From Firmicutes bacterium UBA3936 (lineage in GTDB: Bacteria > Bacillota > Dethiobacteria > Dethiobacterales > Dethiobacteraceae), in the NCBI GenBank assembly GCA_002385745.1, contig DGEC01000108.1, positions 1 to 61,718 of the forward strand: a stretch of 61,718 nt of DNA, in the 5' to 3' direction. This document shows, piece after piece, positions 27,288 through 35,365 of this stretch. Both the position numbers and the translations under genes were made by a program. The stretch's first letter is position 1; each line of letters starts with the position of its first letter. Below the pieces are notes generated by a model. The model was given only the letters and a program-made list of their open reading frames with translations. It ran no database searches and had not been told where the DNA came from.

Positions 27288-27950
27288 TTAACATCCGCAA
27301 AAATAGCAAAATAACCGCAGACAACAAAGGCCCAGGCAGCATTTGTCCAAATCTATGGCGGGTCTGCCGTATTGACCGGCAAAGCTGCCATAGTCCCGGA
27401 TCGGACTTTGCAGCCATTCCAGGAAACTCCTGTATTCGAAATTGTCCGGCTCCATGGCAACTGCCCGCCGGGCATGCTCCAGGGCTTGAATCCGGTTCCC
27501 CAGACCGGCATGGGCGAGAGCGGAGAGAAAGTACCAGCGTGCATTCCGTTCTTCGATCCCGTCAAGCACGTTGAGAGCTTCCCTGAAACTGCCGTTTGCA
27601 ATATAGCTGAAAGCAGCCTGCAAATAAGGCGACTCTTCCGCACCATAACCGTACTGTTCGCCGTATCCGCCAAAAGGACCGTACCTGCCGAAAGGATCGT
27701 ACCCGCCGCCAAAGGGGCCGTAACTGCCCTGCCCGGAGAAGCCCTGTCCTGCCGGGCCTCCTGCCTGGCGACGCCTGTTCATAATCTCATCATAGGCGGC
27801 GTTGATTTCTTTCATTTTTTGTTCGGCTTCCGCATCACCCGGATGGGTATCGGGATGATATTTTTTTGCCAGCCTGCGATAAGCTTGCTTAATTTCCTCG
27901 TCACTGGCAGTTTCGGAGATGCCCAATACTCGATAGGGGTCTTTATGCAT
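27288..27950 (-). CDS. J-domain protein with TPR-like C-terminus and Cys-rich tail
   Basis: Predicted 220-residue protein. Residues 1-60 are a DnaJ domain with the HPD motif in KKYHPDTHPGD. A Gly/Tyr/Phe-rich linker (about 65-100) follows, then a helical TPR-like part (ALNVLDGIEERNARWYFLSA). The very end is unusual: CCLGLCCLRLFCYFCGC, with seven cysteines in 17 residues. It should stimulate a DnaK-type chaperone. The tail could bind metal or be lipid-modified, which is inference. It overlaps no neighbour but is closely spaced with DUF5685. Confidence 0.88.
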   Translation of the reverse strand: MHKDPYRVLGISETASDEEIKQAYRRLAKKYHPDTHPGDAEAEQKMKEINAAYDEIMNRRRQAGGPAGQGFSGQGSYGPFGGGYDPFGRYGPFGGYGEQYGYGAEESPYLQAAFSYIANGSFREALNVLDGIEERNARWYFLSALAHAGLGNRIQALEHARRAVAMEPDNFEYRSFLEWLQSPIRDYGSFAGQYGRPAIDLDKCCLGLCCLRLFCYFCGC

Positions 27951-27967
27951 GGCTAAGTTCCTTTCCG

Positions 27968-28789
27968 CTACTTCCTTTTCTCCTGCAGCAGGGCATACTT
28001 TGTCCAGACGCCGGAATAGATAATGTTCCGCAATATTCCTATGTCCCGGACAAGAGGCAGCTTTTCAAATTCTGCTGCGCATTCACTGATAAAAAGCGTC
28101 AGGATTTCCTTGCATCTTGCCTCATAATCTTCGGTTTTCGAGAGCGGCCGGAGGGGGTTGTAATTGTTTTTTTTCATATCTTGCGGCAGGTCCTCATAGG
28201 CGTCCATGATATAGATAAAACCGCCGAGACCCGCTGCCAGCTTGCGCAAATACGGTGCCCAGCGGTCTTCCTGAAAGACAAAAATTTCTGCGAGCAGCCT
28301 GCCGAAACAGCCGGCAGTTCCGTCCAGGTCATATATTCCCTCTTTTTCATATTGCGCAAGTTCCTCCAAGTATTCTTCCATTGCGCCGCACTGCCGGCTA
28401 TACTTCTTTTTCAGCTCCCGGTATTTTTTTCTTAAGAGCAGTAATCCGCCGTAAGCGGCAATGCTGCCGCCATCCTGCCAGTTATCCCGGAAATTGTGGT
28501 AGGCCAGGGCAATATTCATATCCGCCGCATATTCAGTGAAAGGGTTTTGCCAATATGGCTGCTGTCGGAAGGGATGCAGCAGGCAGCGGCCTCTTTTGTT
28601 TGCGCTCTCAGGCTCATAGAGGGAGGAAAGAAGCAGAATAAGAAATGTCATATCATAGGTCAGGGTCAGGCGGCCCGCCTGGCTGCAGCGTTCTCCAAGC
28701 GCCCGGCACAAGCCGCAGTAGCAGGCACGGTAGTGCAGCAGTTCGTCCCGGGAAAGCTTTTCTTTATTGGCAATAACATATCCGAACAT
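27968..28789 (-). CDS. DUF5685 family protein
   Basis: Predicted 273-residue protein beginning MFGYVIANKEKLSRDELL, with a cysteine cluster ACYCGLCRALGERC near residue 24 and a helical body (FIYIMDAYEDLPQDMKKNNYNP) typical of this family. It is commonly found next to J-domain proteins, as here (17 bases away). The role is unknown; the cysteine cluster suggests metal binding. Confidence 0.82.
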   Translation of the reverse strand: MFGYVIANKEKLSRDELLHYRACYCGLCRALGERCSQAGRLTLTYDMTFLILLLSSLYEPESANKRGRCLLHPFRQQPYWQNPFTEYAADMNIALAYHNFRDNWQDGGSIAAYGGLLLLRKKYRELKKKYSRQCGAMEEYLEELAQYEKEGIYDLDGTAGCFGRLLAEIFVFQEDRWAPYLRKLAAGLGGFIYIMDAYEDLPQDMKKNNYNPLRPLSKTEDYEARCKEILTLFISECAAEFEKLPLVRDIGILRNIIYSGVWTKYALLQEKRK

Positions 28790-28805
28790 AATAGATCATC
28801 CTGTT

Positions 28806-29210
28806 TTATGTCTTTTTAACGAACCTGTTTTTGCAGCGCGGGCAGGTGACCCTTATTTTACCTTTGCCCCTGGGGACACGAAGAGTAATGCCGCAGTTTG
28901 GACAGCGAAAAAAACGGTGGGTTTTTCGCTGTTTAAACCTGGTTACATTTTTGCTGTGCCAGGAAAAAAGCCTGTTTTTTAACTCAAGGTATTGCGTGTT
29001 CTCCCGGTAGCGCTTGCTGATATTTTTAGAGAACACCCGATAATAGGCAAATACCAGGGAGGCAATTGCCAGATACCATAACAGTCTTCCCGCAGTGCTG
29101 CCGACAATCAGGCTGACAAACAGCAATATCAGGCTGGATGTGGTCAGGAACCTGCCCAGATGGTCAACGCCGTACCTGCCACGCATCAAGTTTTCCAGCC
29201 ATTTTCTCAT
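28806..29210 (-). CDS. Small membrane protein with C-terminal zinc ribbon
   Basis: Predicted 134-residue protein with one or two central helices (LTTSSLILLFVSLIVGS and LLWYLAIASLVFAYY), a basic stretch, and a two-CxxC zinc ribbon (CPNCG ... CPRCKNRF). Start at 29210 follows AAGGAG. It heads the group DUF5685, J-domain, cysK on the minus strand. I do not recognise a named family. Confidence 0.78.
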   Translation of the reverse strand: MRKWLENLMRGRYGVDHLGRFLTTSSLILLFVSLIVGSTAGRLLWYLAIASLVFAYYRVFSKNISKRYRENTQYLELKNRLFSWHSKNVTRFKQRKTHRFFRCPNCGITLRVPRGKGKIRVTCPRCKNRFVKKT

Positions 29211-29359
29211 AATGATCGCTCCTTGTCTTGCTTTGTTCTGCAATATTTCCAACGCAAAATGATTACTTAATATTCAACAATATCACTGTAATGTGAGCGG
29301 AAAATGAACTCCTGCAGAAAAAAATTTGATTTTGTCTGCAAAAGAGCAAAAAATTATGG

Positions 29360-29388
29360 TTGACAAACAACGCCGGAAGTCATAATAT
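29360..29388 (+). promoter_or_regulatory. Consensus promoter of the T-box operon
   Basis: TTGACA, 17 bases, TAATAT. The transcript should start near 29395, right at the base of the T-box stem I. Confidence 0.85.
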
Positions 29389-29395
29389 ATTGATA

Positions 29396-29676
29396 AATTC
29401 ACTCGAACGCAAATGCTATGACCGGGAAGTAGTAGCAGTGATGCTGATTCAGGCAGAGAGCTTTCTATAGGTGCGAGGAAAGCACGGATTAAGGCGCTGT
29501 GAATTCATCCCGAGAGCAGCATACTGAAAGGCAAAAGCCGTGTAGGATATGCCGGTGTCCGACCGTTAAAGCGGAGGGGTAATGGTTGTTACCCGCTGAG
29601 GCTGCTTTTTTGCAGTGAAGACAAGGTGGTACCGCGAATTAACAGTTCGCCCCTGTTAGACAGGGGCGTTTTTTAT
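29396..29676 (+). ncRNA. T-box riboswitch, predicted tRNA-Phe specific
   Basis: A full T-box leader. Stem I contains the conserved AGAGAGC and GGTGCGAGG distal elements. The specifier region reads GTGAA, TTC (29504-29506), A, TCCCGAGAGC, so the predicted codon is UUC for phenylalanine. The T-box proper, AAGGTGGTACCGCG, is at 29623-29636. The base that pairs with the tRNA discriminator is T, which fits A73, as in tRNA-Phe, and disfavours tRNA-Trp (G73). The terminator CGCCCCTG/CAGGGGCG with a T-run ends at about 29676. Uncharged tRNA should favour antitermination and raise expression of the ABC importer that follows. Confidence 0.92.
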
Positions 29677-29733
29677 TGCCGGAAATAAACTTGCTGTCTG
29701 CAATAAATAATTATATACCGGGAGGGAATGAAA

Positions 29734-30738
29734 GTGAAGAAAATCGTGAGTATTATTATTCTGATTATTTTTTCGACAGCAATGGTTCTTTTACCTACCG
29801 GCTGTTCCAAAAAGGAGGGGGCAGTCGAAGAAGAGCAGAAGCTGACTATCGGTATTATCCAGCTGGCGTCCCATGTGGCATTGGACGCGTCCCGGGAGGG
29901 ATTTATAGCAGCTCTCGCTGACAACGGCTACAAGGACGGGGAAAACATTGTCATTGACTATCATAATGCCCAGGATGACCAGTCCAATTTATCCGCCATC
30001 AGCGATCGCTTTGTCAGCAACAAGGTGGATTTGGTACTGGCCATTGCTACAAAGGCCGCCCAGGCGATTGCCGGCAAAACAACGGAAATACCGATTTTGG
30101 GGACGGCAATTACCGACTATGAGACGGCAAGACTTGTGGAATCCAACGAAAAACCGGGCGGCAATGTTACAGGTACAACCGACATGAATCCCATTAAAGA
30201 ACAGATAGATTTGCTTGTAAAGCTTGTTCCCGGTGTGGAAACGGTGGGGGTGCTTTATAATTCCAGTGAAGATAATTCCGTTGTCCAGGCGGAGATTGCC
30301 AAGAAAATTATCGAGGAGAGGGGCCTGAAGTATACCGAAGTGACTGTATCCAGTTCCAATGAGGTACAGCAGGCGACCCAGGCCATTGTTAAAGAATGTG
30401 ACGCCATATATATCCCCACGGACAATACTTTTGCCGCATCCATGCCTGTTGTGCACGGAGTGACCGTCCAGTCAAAAACTCCCGTTATCTGCGGCGAATC
30501 AGGAATGGTAAAATCAGGTGGCCTTGCAACCCTTGGCATCAACTATTATAACCTGGGCTACCAGACAGGGTTAATGGCCGTCAGAATATTAAGGGACGGC
30601 GCCGATCCGGCCTCCATGCCCATTGAATCGCAGGATAAATTTGACTTTACAATTAACGGCACCGTAGCCCGGGAAATCGGCCTGGAAATCCCTGCCGACC
30701 TGCAGGAATATGTAGAAGAATATCAAATAAATGAATAA
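29734..30738 (+). CDS. ABC transporter substrate-binding lipoprotein (TrpX-like), predicted aromatic amino acid importer
   Basis: Predicted 334-residue lipoprotein of the ABC_sub_bind family, with signal IVSIIILIIFSTAMVLL and lipobox TGCS. The body shows KLTIGIIQLASHVALDASREG, TAITDYETARLVE and VCGESGMVKSGG-like segments. The GTG at 29734 is preferred over the ATG at 29728 because GGAGGG lies only two bases from the latter. The family includes T-box-controlled tryptophan transporters (TrpXYZ). The specifier here points to phenylalanine as the ligand or at least the signal. Confidence 0.9.
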   Translation: MKKIVSIIILIIFSTAMVLLPTGCSKKEGAVEEEQKLTIGIIQLASHVALDASREGFIAALADNGYKDGENIVIDYHNAQDDQSNLSAISDRFVSNKVDLVLAIATKAAQAIAGKTTEIPILGTAITDYETARLVESNEKPGGNVTGTTDMNPIKEQIDLLVKLVPGVETVGVLYNSSEDNSVVQAEIAKKIIEERGLKYTEVTVSSSNEVQQATQAIVKECDAIYIPTDNTFAASMPVVHGVTVQSKTPVICGESGMVKSGGLATLGINYYNLGYQTGLMAVRILRDGADPASMPIESQDKFDFTINGTVAREIGLEIPADLQEYVEEYQINE

Positions 30739-30792
30739 GGAAAGAAACATCAGCTGCAATTCTGATACGAAAAAATAAAATTTTGGAAACGA

Positions 30793-31728
30793 GTGAAGAA
30801 AATGCTGCAGATGATTATGTCGGCAGTAATGCTCGGCCTGATCTGGTCTGTCATGACCATTGGGGTTTATATTACCTTTCGCATCCTGGGGATTGCCGAC
30901 CTTACCGTGGAAGGGAGTATAGCCATGGGCGGCGCCATTGCCGCCCAGGCTATTTACAGCGGCAGCGATCCCTACTGGGCAGCATTCCTTGCCATTTTGG
31001 GCGGTATGGCTGCCGGACTGGCAACGGGCATACTGCATACAAAGCTTAAAATTCCAGCACTGCTTTCCGGTATATTGACCATGATTGCTCTTTATTCCAT
31101 TAACCTGCGCATTCTGGGCAAGGCAAATCTATCTTTGCTGCGCATGAATACTGTTTTTTCTCCTTTCAAAGAAATGAGTTTTATCCAGAATAAAGCTTTT
31201 GCCGGGTGGGGCATCAGCCATTTTATGGGCGTAATTATTCCGGCAGCGCTTTGTGTTTTGGGAATTATTATTTTACTCTACTGGTTTTTCGGTACGGAAA
31301 TTGGCAGTGCCATTCGCGCAACGGGGAACAATTCCCAAATGGCGCGGGCGCAGGGGATAAACACCAACAATATGATTATGCTTGGGCTAATTATCAGCAA
31401 CGGGCTGGTTGCCTTAAGCGGAGCGCTGATAGCCCAGCAGCAGGGTTTTGCCGATATCCAGATGGGCATAGGTTCCATTGTTATCGGCCTGGCTTCCCTT
31501 ATTATCGGGGAAGTTCTTTTCGGCAAAAGGGGTTTTTTCAGCCGCCTGCTGTCCCTTGTGCTGGGAGCTATAACCTACCGCATCATTATTGCTTTTGTCC
31601 TTGACAGGGGCATGTCACCCAACGACCTGAAGCTTTTTACAGCTTTAACGGTGGCCTTTGCCTTGTCTTTGCCTGTCATCAAATCTTCTGTCCAACAGCT
31701 GGTAAAAGGCATCAGGGAGGGGAGATAG
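30793..31728 (+). CDS. ABC transporter permease of the T-box operon
   Basis: Predicted 311-residue membrane subunit of the branched-chain/sugar permease superfamily (BPD_transp_2): about eight helices, with ITFRILGIADLTVEGS near the start and TEIGSAIRATGNNSQMARAQG as the ATPase-contacting loop. Starts with GTG, or possibly ATG 9 bases on. It pairs with the binding protein upstream and the ATPase that begins immediately after its stop. Confidence 0.92.
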   Translation: MKKMLQMIMSAVMLGLIWSVMTIGVYITFRILGIADLTVEGSIAMGGAIAAQAIYSGSDPYWAAFLAILGGMAAGLATGILHTKLKIPALLSGILTMIALYSINLRILGKANLSLLRMNTVFSPFKEMSFIQNKAFAGWGISHFMGVIIPAALCVLGIIILLYWFFGTEIGSAIRATGNNSQMARAQGINTNNMIMLGLIISNGLVALSGALIAQQQGFADIQMGIGSIVIGLASLIIGEVLFGKRGFFSRLLSLVLGAITYRIIIAFVLDRGMSPNDLKLFTALTVAFALSLPVIKSSVQQLVKGIREGR

Positions 31729-32526
31729 ATGCTTGCCGTAAACAATGTTTACAAAACTTTCAACAGCGGTACGGTTAATGAAAAAACGGCCTTAAACAAT
31801 ATCAGCCTGCACCTTGGCGCAGGCGAATTCGTAACTTTAATCGGCGGCAACGGTTCCGGGAAATCAACCCTCTTAAACTGCATTGCCGGTGTTCATGCCG
31901 TTGACAAAGGTTCCATCATTATCGACGGTGTTGATGTTACAAGGCAGCCTGAACATGTCCGGGCAAAGGATCTTGGCCGGGTATTTCAGGACCCTATGCT
32001 TGGCACTGCTGCCGACATGCAAATTGAGGAAAATCTGGCCCTTGCTTACCGGCGCGGTAAAAGACGCTCTTTGCGCTGGGGCATCACTGCCAAAGAGCGC
32101 AGGTTTTACCGGGACTTGCTCGGAACCCTGGAGCTCGGGCTGGAAGACAGGCTAAGCCTGAAGGTCGGCATGCTCTCCGGGGGGCAGCGCCAGGCCCTGG
32201 CACTGTTGATGGCAACACTGAAAGAACCAAAGTTATTGCTGCTTGACGAGCATACGGCCGCCCTTGACCCGAAAACGGCCGTCAAGGTGCTTGAGATTAC
32301 GGAAAAAATAGTTATGGAAAATAAGCTAACCACATTGATGGTTACCCACAATATGAGGGATGCCATCAGGTACGGCAACCGCTTGATCATGATGCATGAA
32401 GGCAGGATTTTGCTGGATATAGAAGGAGAAGCGAAAAAGAAACTGACGGTGGAAGAACTGCTTTCGCGTTTTGGCCAGGCCAGCAGCGGTGAAGAATTTA
32501 CCCAGGACAGTGTTCTGTTGTCATAG
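31729..32526 (+). CDS. ABC transporter ATPase of the T-box operon
   Basis: Predicted 265-residue ATPase: Walker A GGNGSGKS near residue 39, VFQDPMLGTAADM at the Q-loop, signature LSGGQRQA, Walker B LLLLDEHTAALDP (His replaces the more usual Pro after Glu, a trait of this subfamily) and VTHNMRDA. It completes the three-gene importer; a strong terminator follows. Confidence 0.93.
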   Translation: MLAVNNVYKTFNSGTVNEKTALNNISLHLGAGEFVTLIGGNGSGKSTLLNCIAGVHAVDKGSIIIDGVDVTRQPEHVRAKDLGRVFQDPMLGTAADMQIEENLALAYRRGKRRSLRWGITAKERRFYRDLLGTLELGLEDRLSLKVGMLSGGQRQALALLMATLKEPKLLLLDEHTAALDPKTAVKVLEITEKIVMENKLTTLMVTHNMRDAIRYGNRLIMMHEGRILLDIEGEAKKKLTVEELLSRFGQASSGEEFTQDSVLLS

Positions 32527-32556
32527 TAAAGACCGCTTTATATGTTATGTGTTGCA

Positions 32557-32596
32557 GGCGGAAAGCGCAGCCGAAAAGCTGTGCCTTCCGCCTTTT
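32557..32596 (+). terminator. Terminator of the T-box importer operon
   Basis: GGCGGAA plus GCGCAGC pair with GCTGTGC plus TTCCGCC around CGAAAA, with one internal mismatch, followed by TTTT. Confidence 0.85.
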
Positions 32597-32655
32597 CCGG
32601 TAAAAATGATAAATCTGAAGTAAAGTTTAGGCAAGCAAATACCTGTATTTTGAGG

Positions 32656-32684
32656 TTGCTTAACAAAATATTCAGCATTATAAT
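32656..32684 (+). promoter_or_regulatory. Promoter of the acyl-CoA synthetase gene
   Basis: TTGCTT, 17 bases, TATAAT. Just downstream, TGGTATTTTGGTACCA (32694-32709) has 5-base inverted arms and may be an operator. Confidence 0.75.
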
Positions 32685-32756
32685 TATAAAAGATGGTATT
32701 TTGGTACCACGGTAAGCAATTTTTACAGCACAATCAGTAGAACGGGAGGAAGGTAA

Positions 32757-34439
32757 ATGCCTATTACTGAATTGTTGGAGCGCAATGCCCGCTTGTACGG
32801 GCAGGAAATCTGTCTGACGGAAATAAACATGGATTTGCAGGAAAAGCACAATGTTACCTGGTTGGATTATGAACTGATTGAAAACAATCCTGCCGGAGAA
32901 TACCGGCTGCAGATGACCTGGAAGGTTTTTGACGAGAAAGCAAACCGGCTGGCCAACCTGCTAATTAAAAGGGGAATTAAAAAAGGCGAGAAGGTAGCCA
33001 TACTCCTGATGAACTGCCTGGAGTGGCTGCCCGTTTATTTTGGCATTTTAAAGGCCGGGGCAGTGGCTGTGCCCCTGAATTTTCGCTATACGGCGGAAGA
33101 AATAAAATATTGCCTTGATCTCTCCGACACGGTCGCCTTAATCTTTGGTCCTGAATTTATCGGCAGGATTGAAACAATCTATCATGATATCCCAAAAGTC
33201 AGAATGCTGTTTTATGCGGGCGAAAACCGCCCGACATTTGCCGAAAGCTACGACCGCCTGACCGCCAACTGCTCATCGGAAGCACCGCCCGTACAGCTGT
33301 CCGACAGTGATGATGCAGCCATTTACTTTTCCTCAGGAACAACGGGCTTTCCCAAGGCAATTCTGCACAGCCATGGCAATCTGCTTGCTGCCTGCTATAC
33401 CGAACAGAAGCACCACGGGCAAACCAGAAACGACAACTTTTTGTGCATACCGCCGCTGTATCATACCGGCGCCAAGATGCACTGGTTTGGCAGCCTGCTG
33501 GCAGGAAGCAAAGCGGTTTTGCTGCGGGGTGTCAAACCCGAATGGATTTTAAAAACGGTTTCTGAGGAAAAGATTACCATTGTCTGGCTTTTGGTTCCCT
33601 GGGCGCAGGATATCCTTGATGCCATTGAAAGCGGTGCTGTGCGGCTGGAAGATTATGAGCTTTCCCAGTGGCGCCTGATGCACATCGGAGCCCAGCCAGT
33701 CCCGCCCAGCCTGATTCGCCGCTGGAAAAAGCATTTCCCCAACCATCTTTATGATACAAATTACGGGCTCAGCGAAGCAACGGGCCCCGGCTGTGTTCAT
33801 TTGGGTGTTGACAATATTCATAAGGTAGGGGCTATCGGCCTGCCCGGCCATGGCTGGGAGGCCAGAATAGTTGATGATAAGGGAAATCCTGTGAAGCCCG
33901 GGCAAATCGGTGAACTGGCAGTCAAAGGCCCGGCGGTTATGAAGTGCTATTATAAGGATCCTGCCGCCACTTCCGCTGTTATCCGGGACGGCTGGCTCTT
34001 TACAGGAGACATGGCCAAGCAGGACAAGGATGGATTTATTTTCCTTGTGGACCGGAAAAAAGATGTAATAATCAGCGGCGGAGAAAATATTTATCCCGTT
34101 CAGATTGAAAACTATCTCAGAACTCATGAAGCAATCAAGGATGCGGCAGTTATAGGCCTGCCTGACAAGCGTTTGGGTGAAATTGCCGCGGCAATTATCG
34201 AACTGAAAGAGGGATTTGCTTGTACAGAGGAGGAAATCCACATGTTTTGCCGTAGGCTGCCTCGCTATAAAAGGCCGCGCCGGGTTATATTTGACAATAT
34301 ACCCCGCAATCCAACCGGTAAAATAGAAAAACCGCGGCTCCGGGAACTGTATGGCGCTGCAAGAATAGTGGCAGTGCAGACGGAAGCAAACTGTATACGG
34401 AAACCGGAAAACGGAAAAAGCAAATTGTCCGCGAATTAA
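32757..34439 (+). CDS. AMP-forming acyl-CoA synthetase
   Basis: Predicted 560-residue ANL-family enzyme activating a carboxylic acid to its CoA thioester. The P-loop is YFSSGTTGFPKA near residue 190, the A5 motif YGLSEATGPG lies near 335, the hinge region GWLFTGDMAKQDKDGF near 415, SGGENIYPVQIE near 440, and the C-terminal catalytic lysine is in NPTGKIEKPRL. The substrate cannot be told. ACGGGAGGAAGG precedes the ATG. A TetR regulator follows, a common arrangement in fatty or aromatic acid metabolism. Confidence 0.9.
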   Translation: MPITELLERNARLYGQEICLTEINMDLQEKHNVTWLDYELIENNPAGEYRLQMTWKVFDEKANRLANLLIKRGIKKGEKVAILLMNCLEWLPVYFGILKAGAVAVPLNFRYTAEEIKYCLDLSDTVALIFGPEFIGRIETIYHDIPKVRMLFYAGENRPTFAESYDRLTANCSSEAPPVQLSDSDDAAIYFSSGTTGFPKAILHSHGNLLAACYTEQKHHGQTRNDNFLCIPPLYHTGAKMHWFGSLLAGSKAVLLRGVKPEWILKTVSEEKITIVWLLVPWAQDILDAIESGAVRLEDYELSQWRLMHIGAQPVPPSLIRRWKKHFPNHLYDTNYGLSEATGPGCVHLGVDNIHKVGAIGLPGHGWEARIVDDKGNPVKPGQIGELAVKGPAVMKCYYKDPAATSAVIRDGWLFTGDMAKQDKDGFIFLVDRKKDVIISGGENIYPVQIENYLRTHEAIKDAAVIGLPDKRLGEIAAAIIELKEGFACTEEEIHMFCRRLPRYKRPRRVIFDNIPRNPTGKIEKPRLRELYGAARIVAVQTEANCIRKPENGKSKLSAN

Positions 34440-34482
34440 AGCTGCCCGCTATATAAAAGAGGTATTTATTGGTAGTTTGTCC

Positions 34483-34510
34483 TTGCCAAAAAGAGAAAAA
34501 AGAGTATAAT
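34483..34510 (+). promoter_or_regulatory. Promoter of the TetR gene
   Basis: TTGCCA, 16 bases, TATAAT. The transcription start falls at the edge of the operator-like palindrome at 34523-34538, as expected for autoregulation. Confidence 0.8.
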
Positions 34511-34522
34511 AAAATTAAGCAA

Positions 34523-34538
34523 TTGAACGAATGGTCAG
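34523..34538 (+). promoter_or_regulatory. Operator for the TetR regulator (copy 1)
   Basis: TTGAACGAATGGTCAG is an imperfect inverted repeat around GAAT. It differs by two bases from the perfect palindrome found before the radical SAM gene at 35311-35326. Confidence 0.72.
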
Positions 34539-34554
34539 TAATTGGAGGCTAATT

Positions 34555-35286
34555 TTGAAGAATAAAGATAATCATAAGGCAAAAGACAGAATTATTAATG
34601 CAGCAACAAAGCTTTTTTCCCGGAAGGGTTTTTCTGCTACCAGTGTCAATGAAATTGCCAAGGAAGCCAAAGTTACCAAGGCCTTGATATACTACTATTT
34701 TAAAAGTAAAAAAGATGTATTGGACTGCCTTGTCTCCTCCCTGAGCAAAAATATAAATTCAGCTGCCATTGATTTTATCCATGCCAGCATTGACGGTCTG
34801 ATCAAGGAAGGACGGCTTGATGTTCTGCCGGACAGGCTCCGTTTTACCGATGACGAAGCAGTTGACTGTTTTTCGCGCAAAGCCGGCAAATATTATCGCC
34901 AGGTACTTGATTATGTGCTGGAAAACAGAAGAATAATCCGCATCTTTCTTTTGGAATCGCTTAGCAGCGGCAGATACCACAGGGAGATGTTGCGCTTAAT
35001 GAATTTTGGACACGAAGATTCTGAAAGCCTGGTTGGCAAAAATTTCGCAAACGGCAAGGACTTTAATTATTCTGATGAAATGACAATTTTTAAATTCTTC
35101 TTTTCCACTGTTCCCTTGTTTACTTTTGCCGCTTACTATGACGACCTGGAAAAAATAAGTGCTTTAAATGCAAAAAAACTACGCCATGCTTTTCTGAATT
35201 CACTGCAGATGCTTACAGCATCACTTGTTTGTGGACGGGACATATTATTGCAGAATAAACAGCTGCAAAAAAATATAATTATGTAG
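34555..35286 (+). CDS. TetR-family transcriptional regulator
   Basis: Predicted 243-residue repressor. The N-terminal helix-turn-helix is clear: RIINAATKLFSRKGFSATSV, then EIAKEAKVTKALIYYYFKSK. The C-terminal ligand domain is diverse. The TTG at 34555 is chosen because TTGGAGG lies 7 bases before it; an ATG at 34531 lies inside the operator and lacks a ribosome site. Likely autoregulated, and likely also a regulator of the radical SAM gene through the second operator. The inducer may be a CoA ester made by the upstream synthetase, which is inference. Confidence 0.9.
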   Translation: MKNKDNHKAKDRIINAATKLFSRKGFSATSVNEIAKEAKVTKALIYYYFKSKKDVLDCLVSSLSKNINSAAIDFIHASIDGLIKEGRLDVLPDRLRFTDDEAVDCFSRKAGKYYRQVLDYVLENRRIIRIFLLESLSSGRYHREMLRLMNFGHEDSESLVGKNFANGKDFNYSDEMTIFKFFFSTVPLFTFAAYYDDLEKISALNAKKLRHAFLNSLQMLTASLVCGRDILLQNKQLQKNIIM

Positions 35287-35310
35287 CAAGCTAAAAATTT
35301 TTCGGCTGAT

Positions 35311-35326
35311 TTGACCGAATGGTCAA
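35311..35326 (+). promoter_or_regulatory. Operator for the TetR regulator (copy 2, perfect palindrome)
   Basis: TTGACCGAATGGTCAA is a perfect 6+4+6 palindrome between tetR and the radical SAM gene. Its 5' half could double as a -35 box (TTGACC). Confidence 0.78.
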
Positions 35327-35365
35327 TTACTGCTACAGAAAAATCAAGAAACCAGGAGGGAGAAA

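Noticed and set aside
29396..29676. Tryptophan-specific T-box, as expected from the TrpXYZ-like genes
   Set aside because: No UGG is found in the specifier position, and the discriminator-pairing base is T rather than C.
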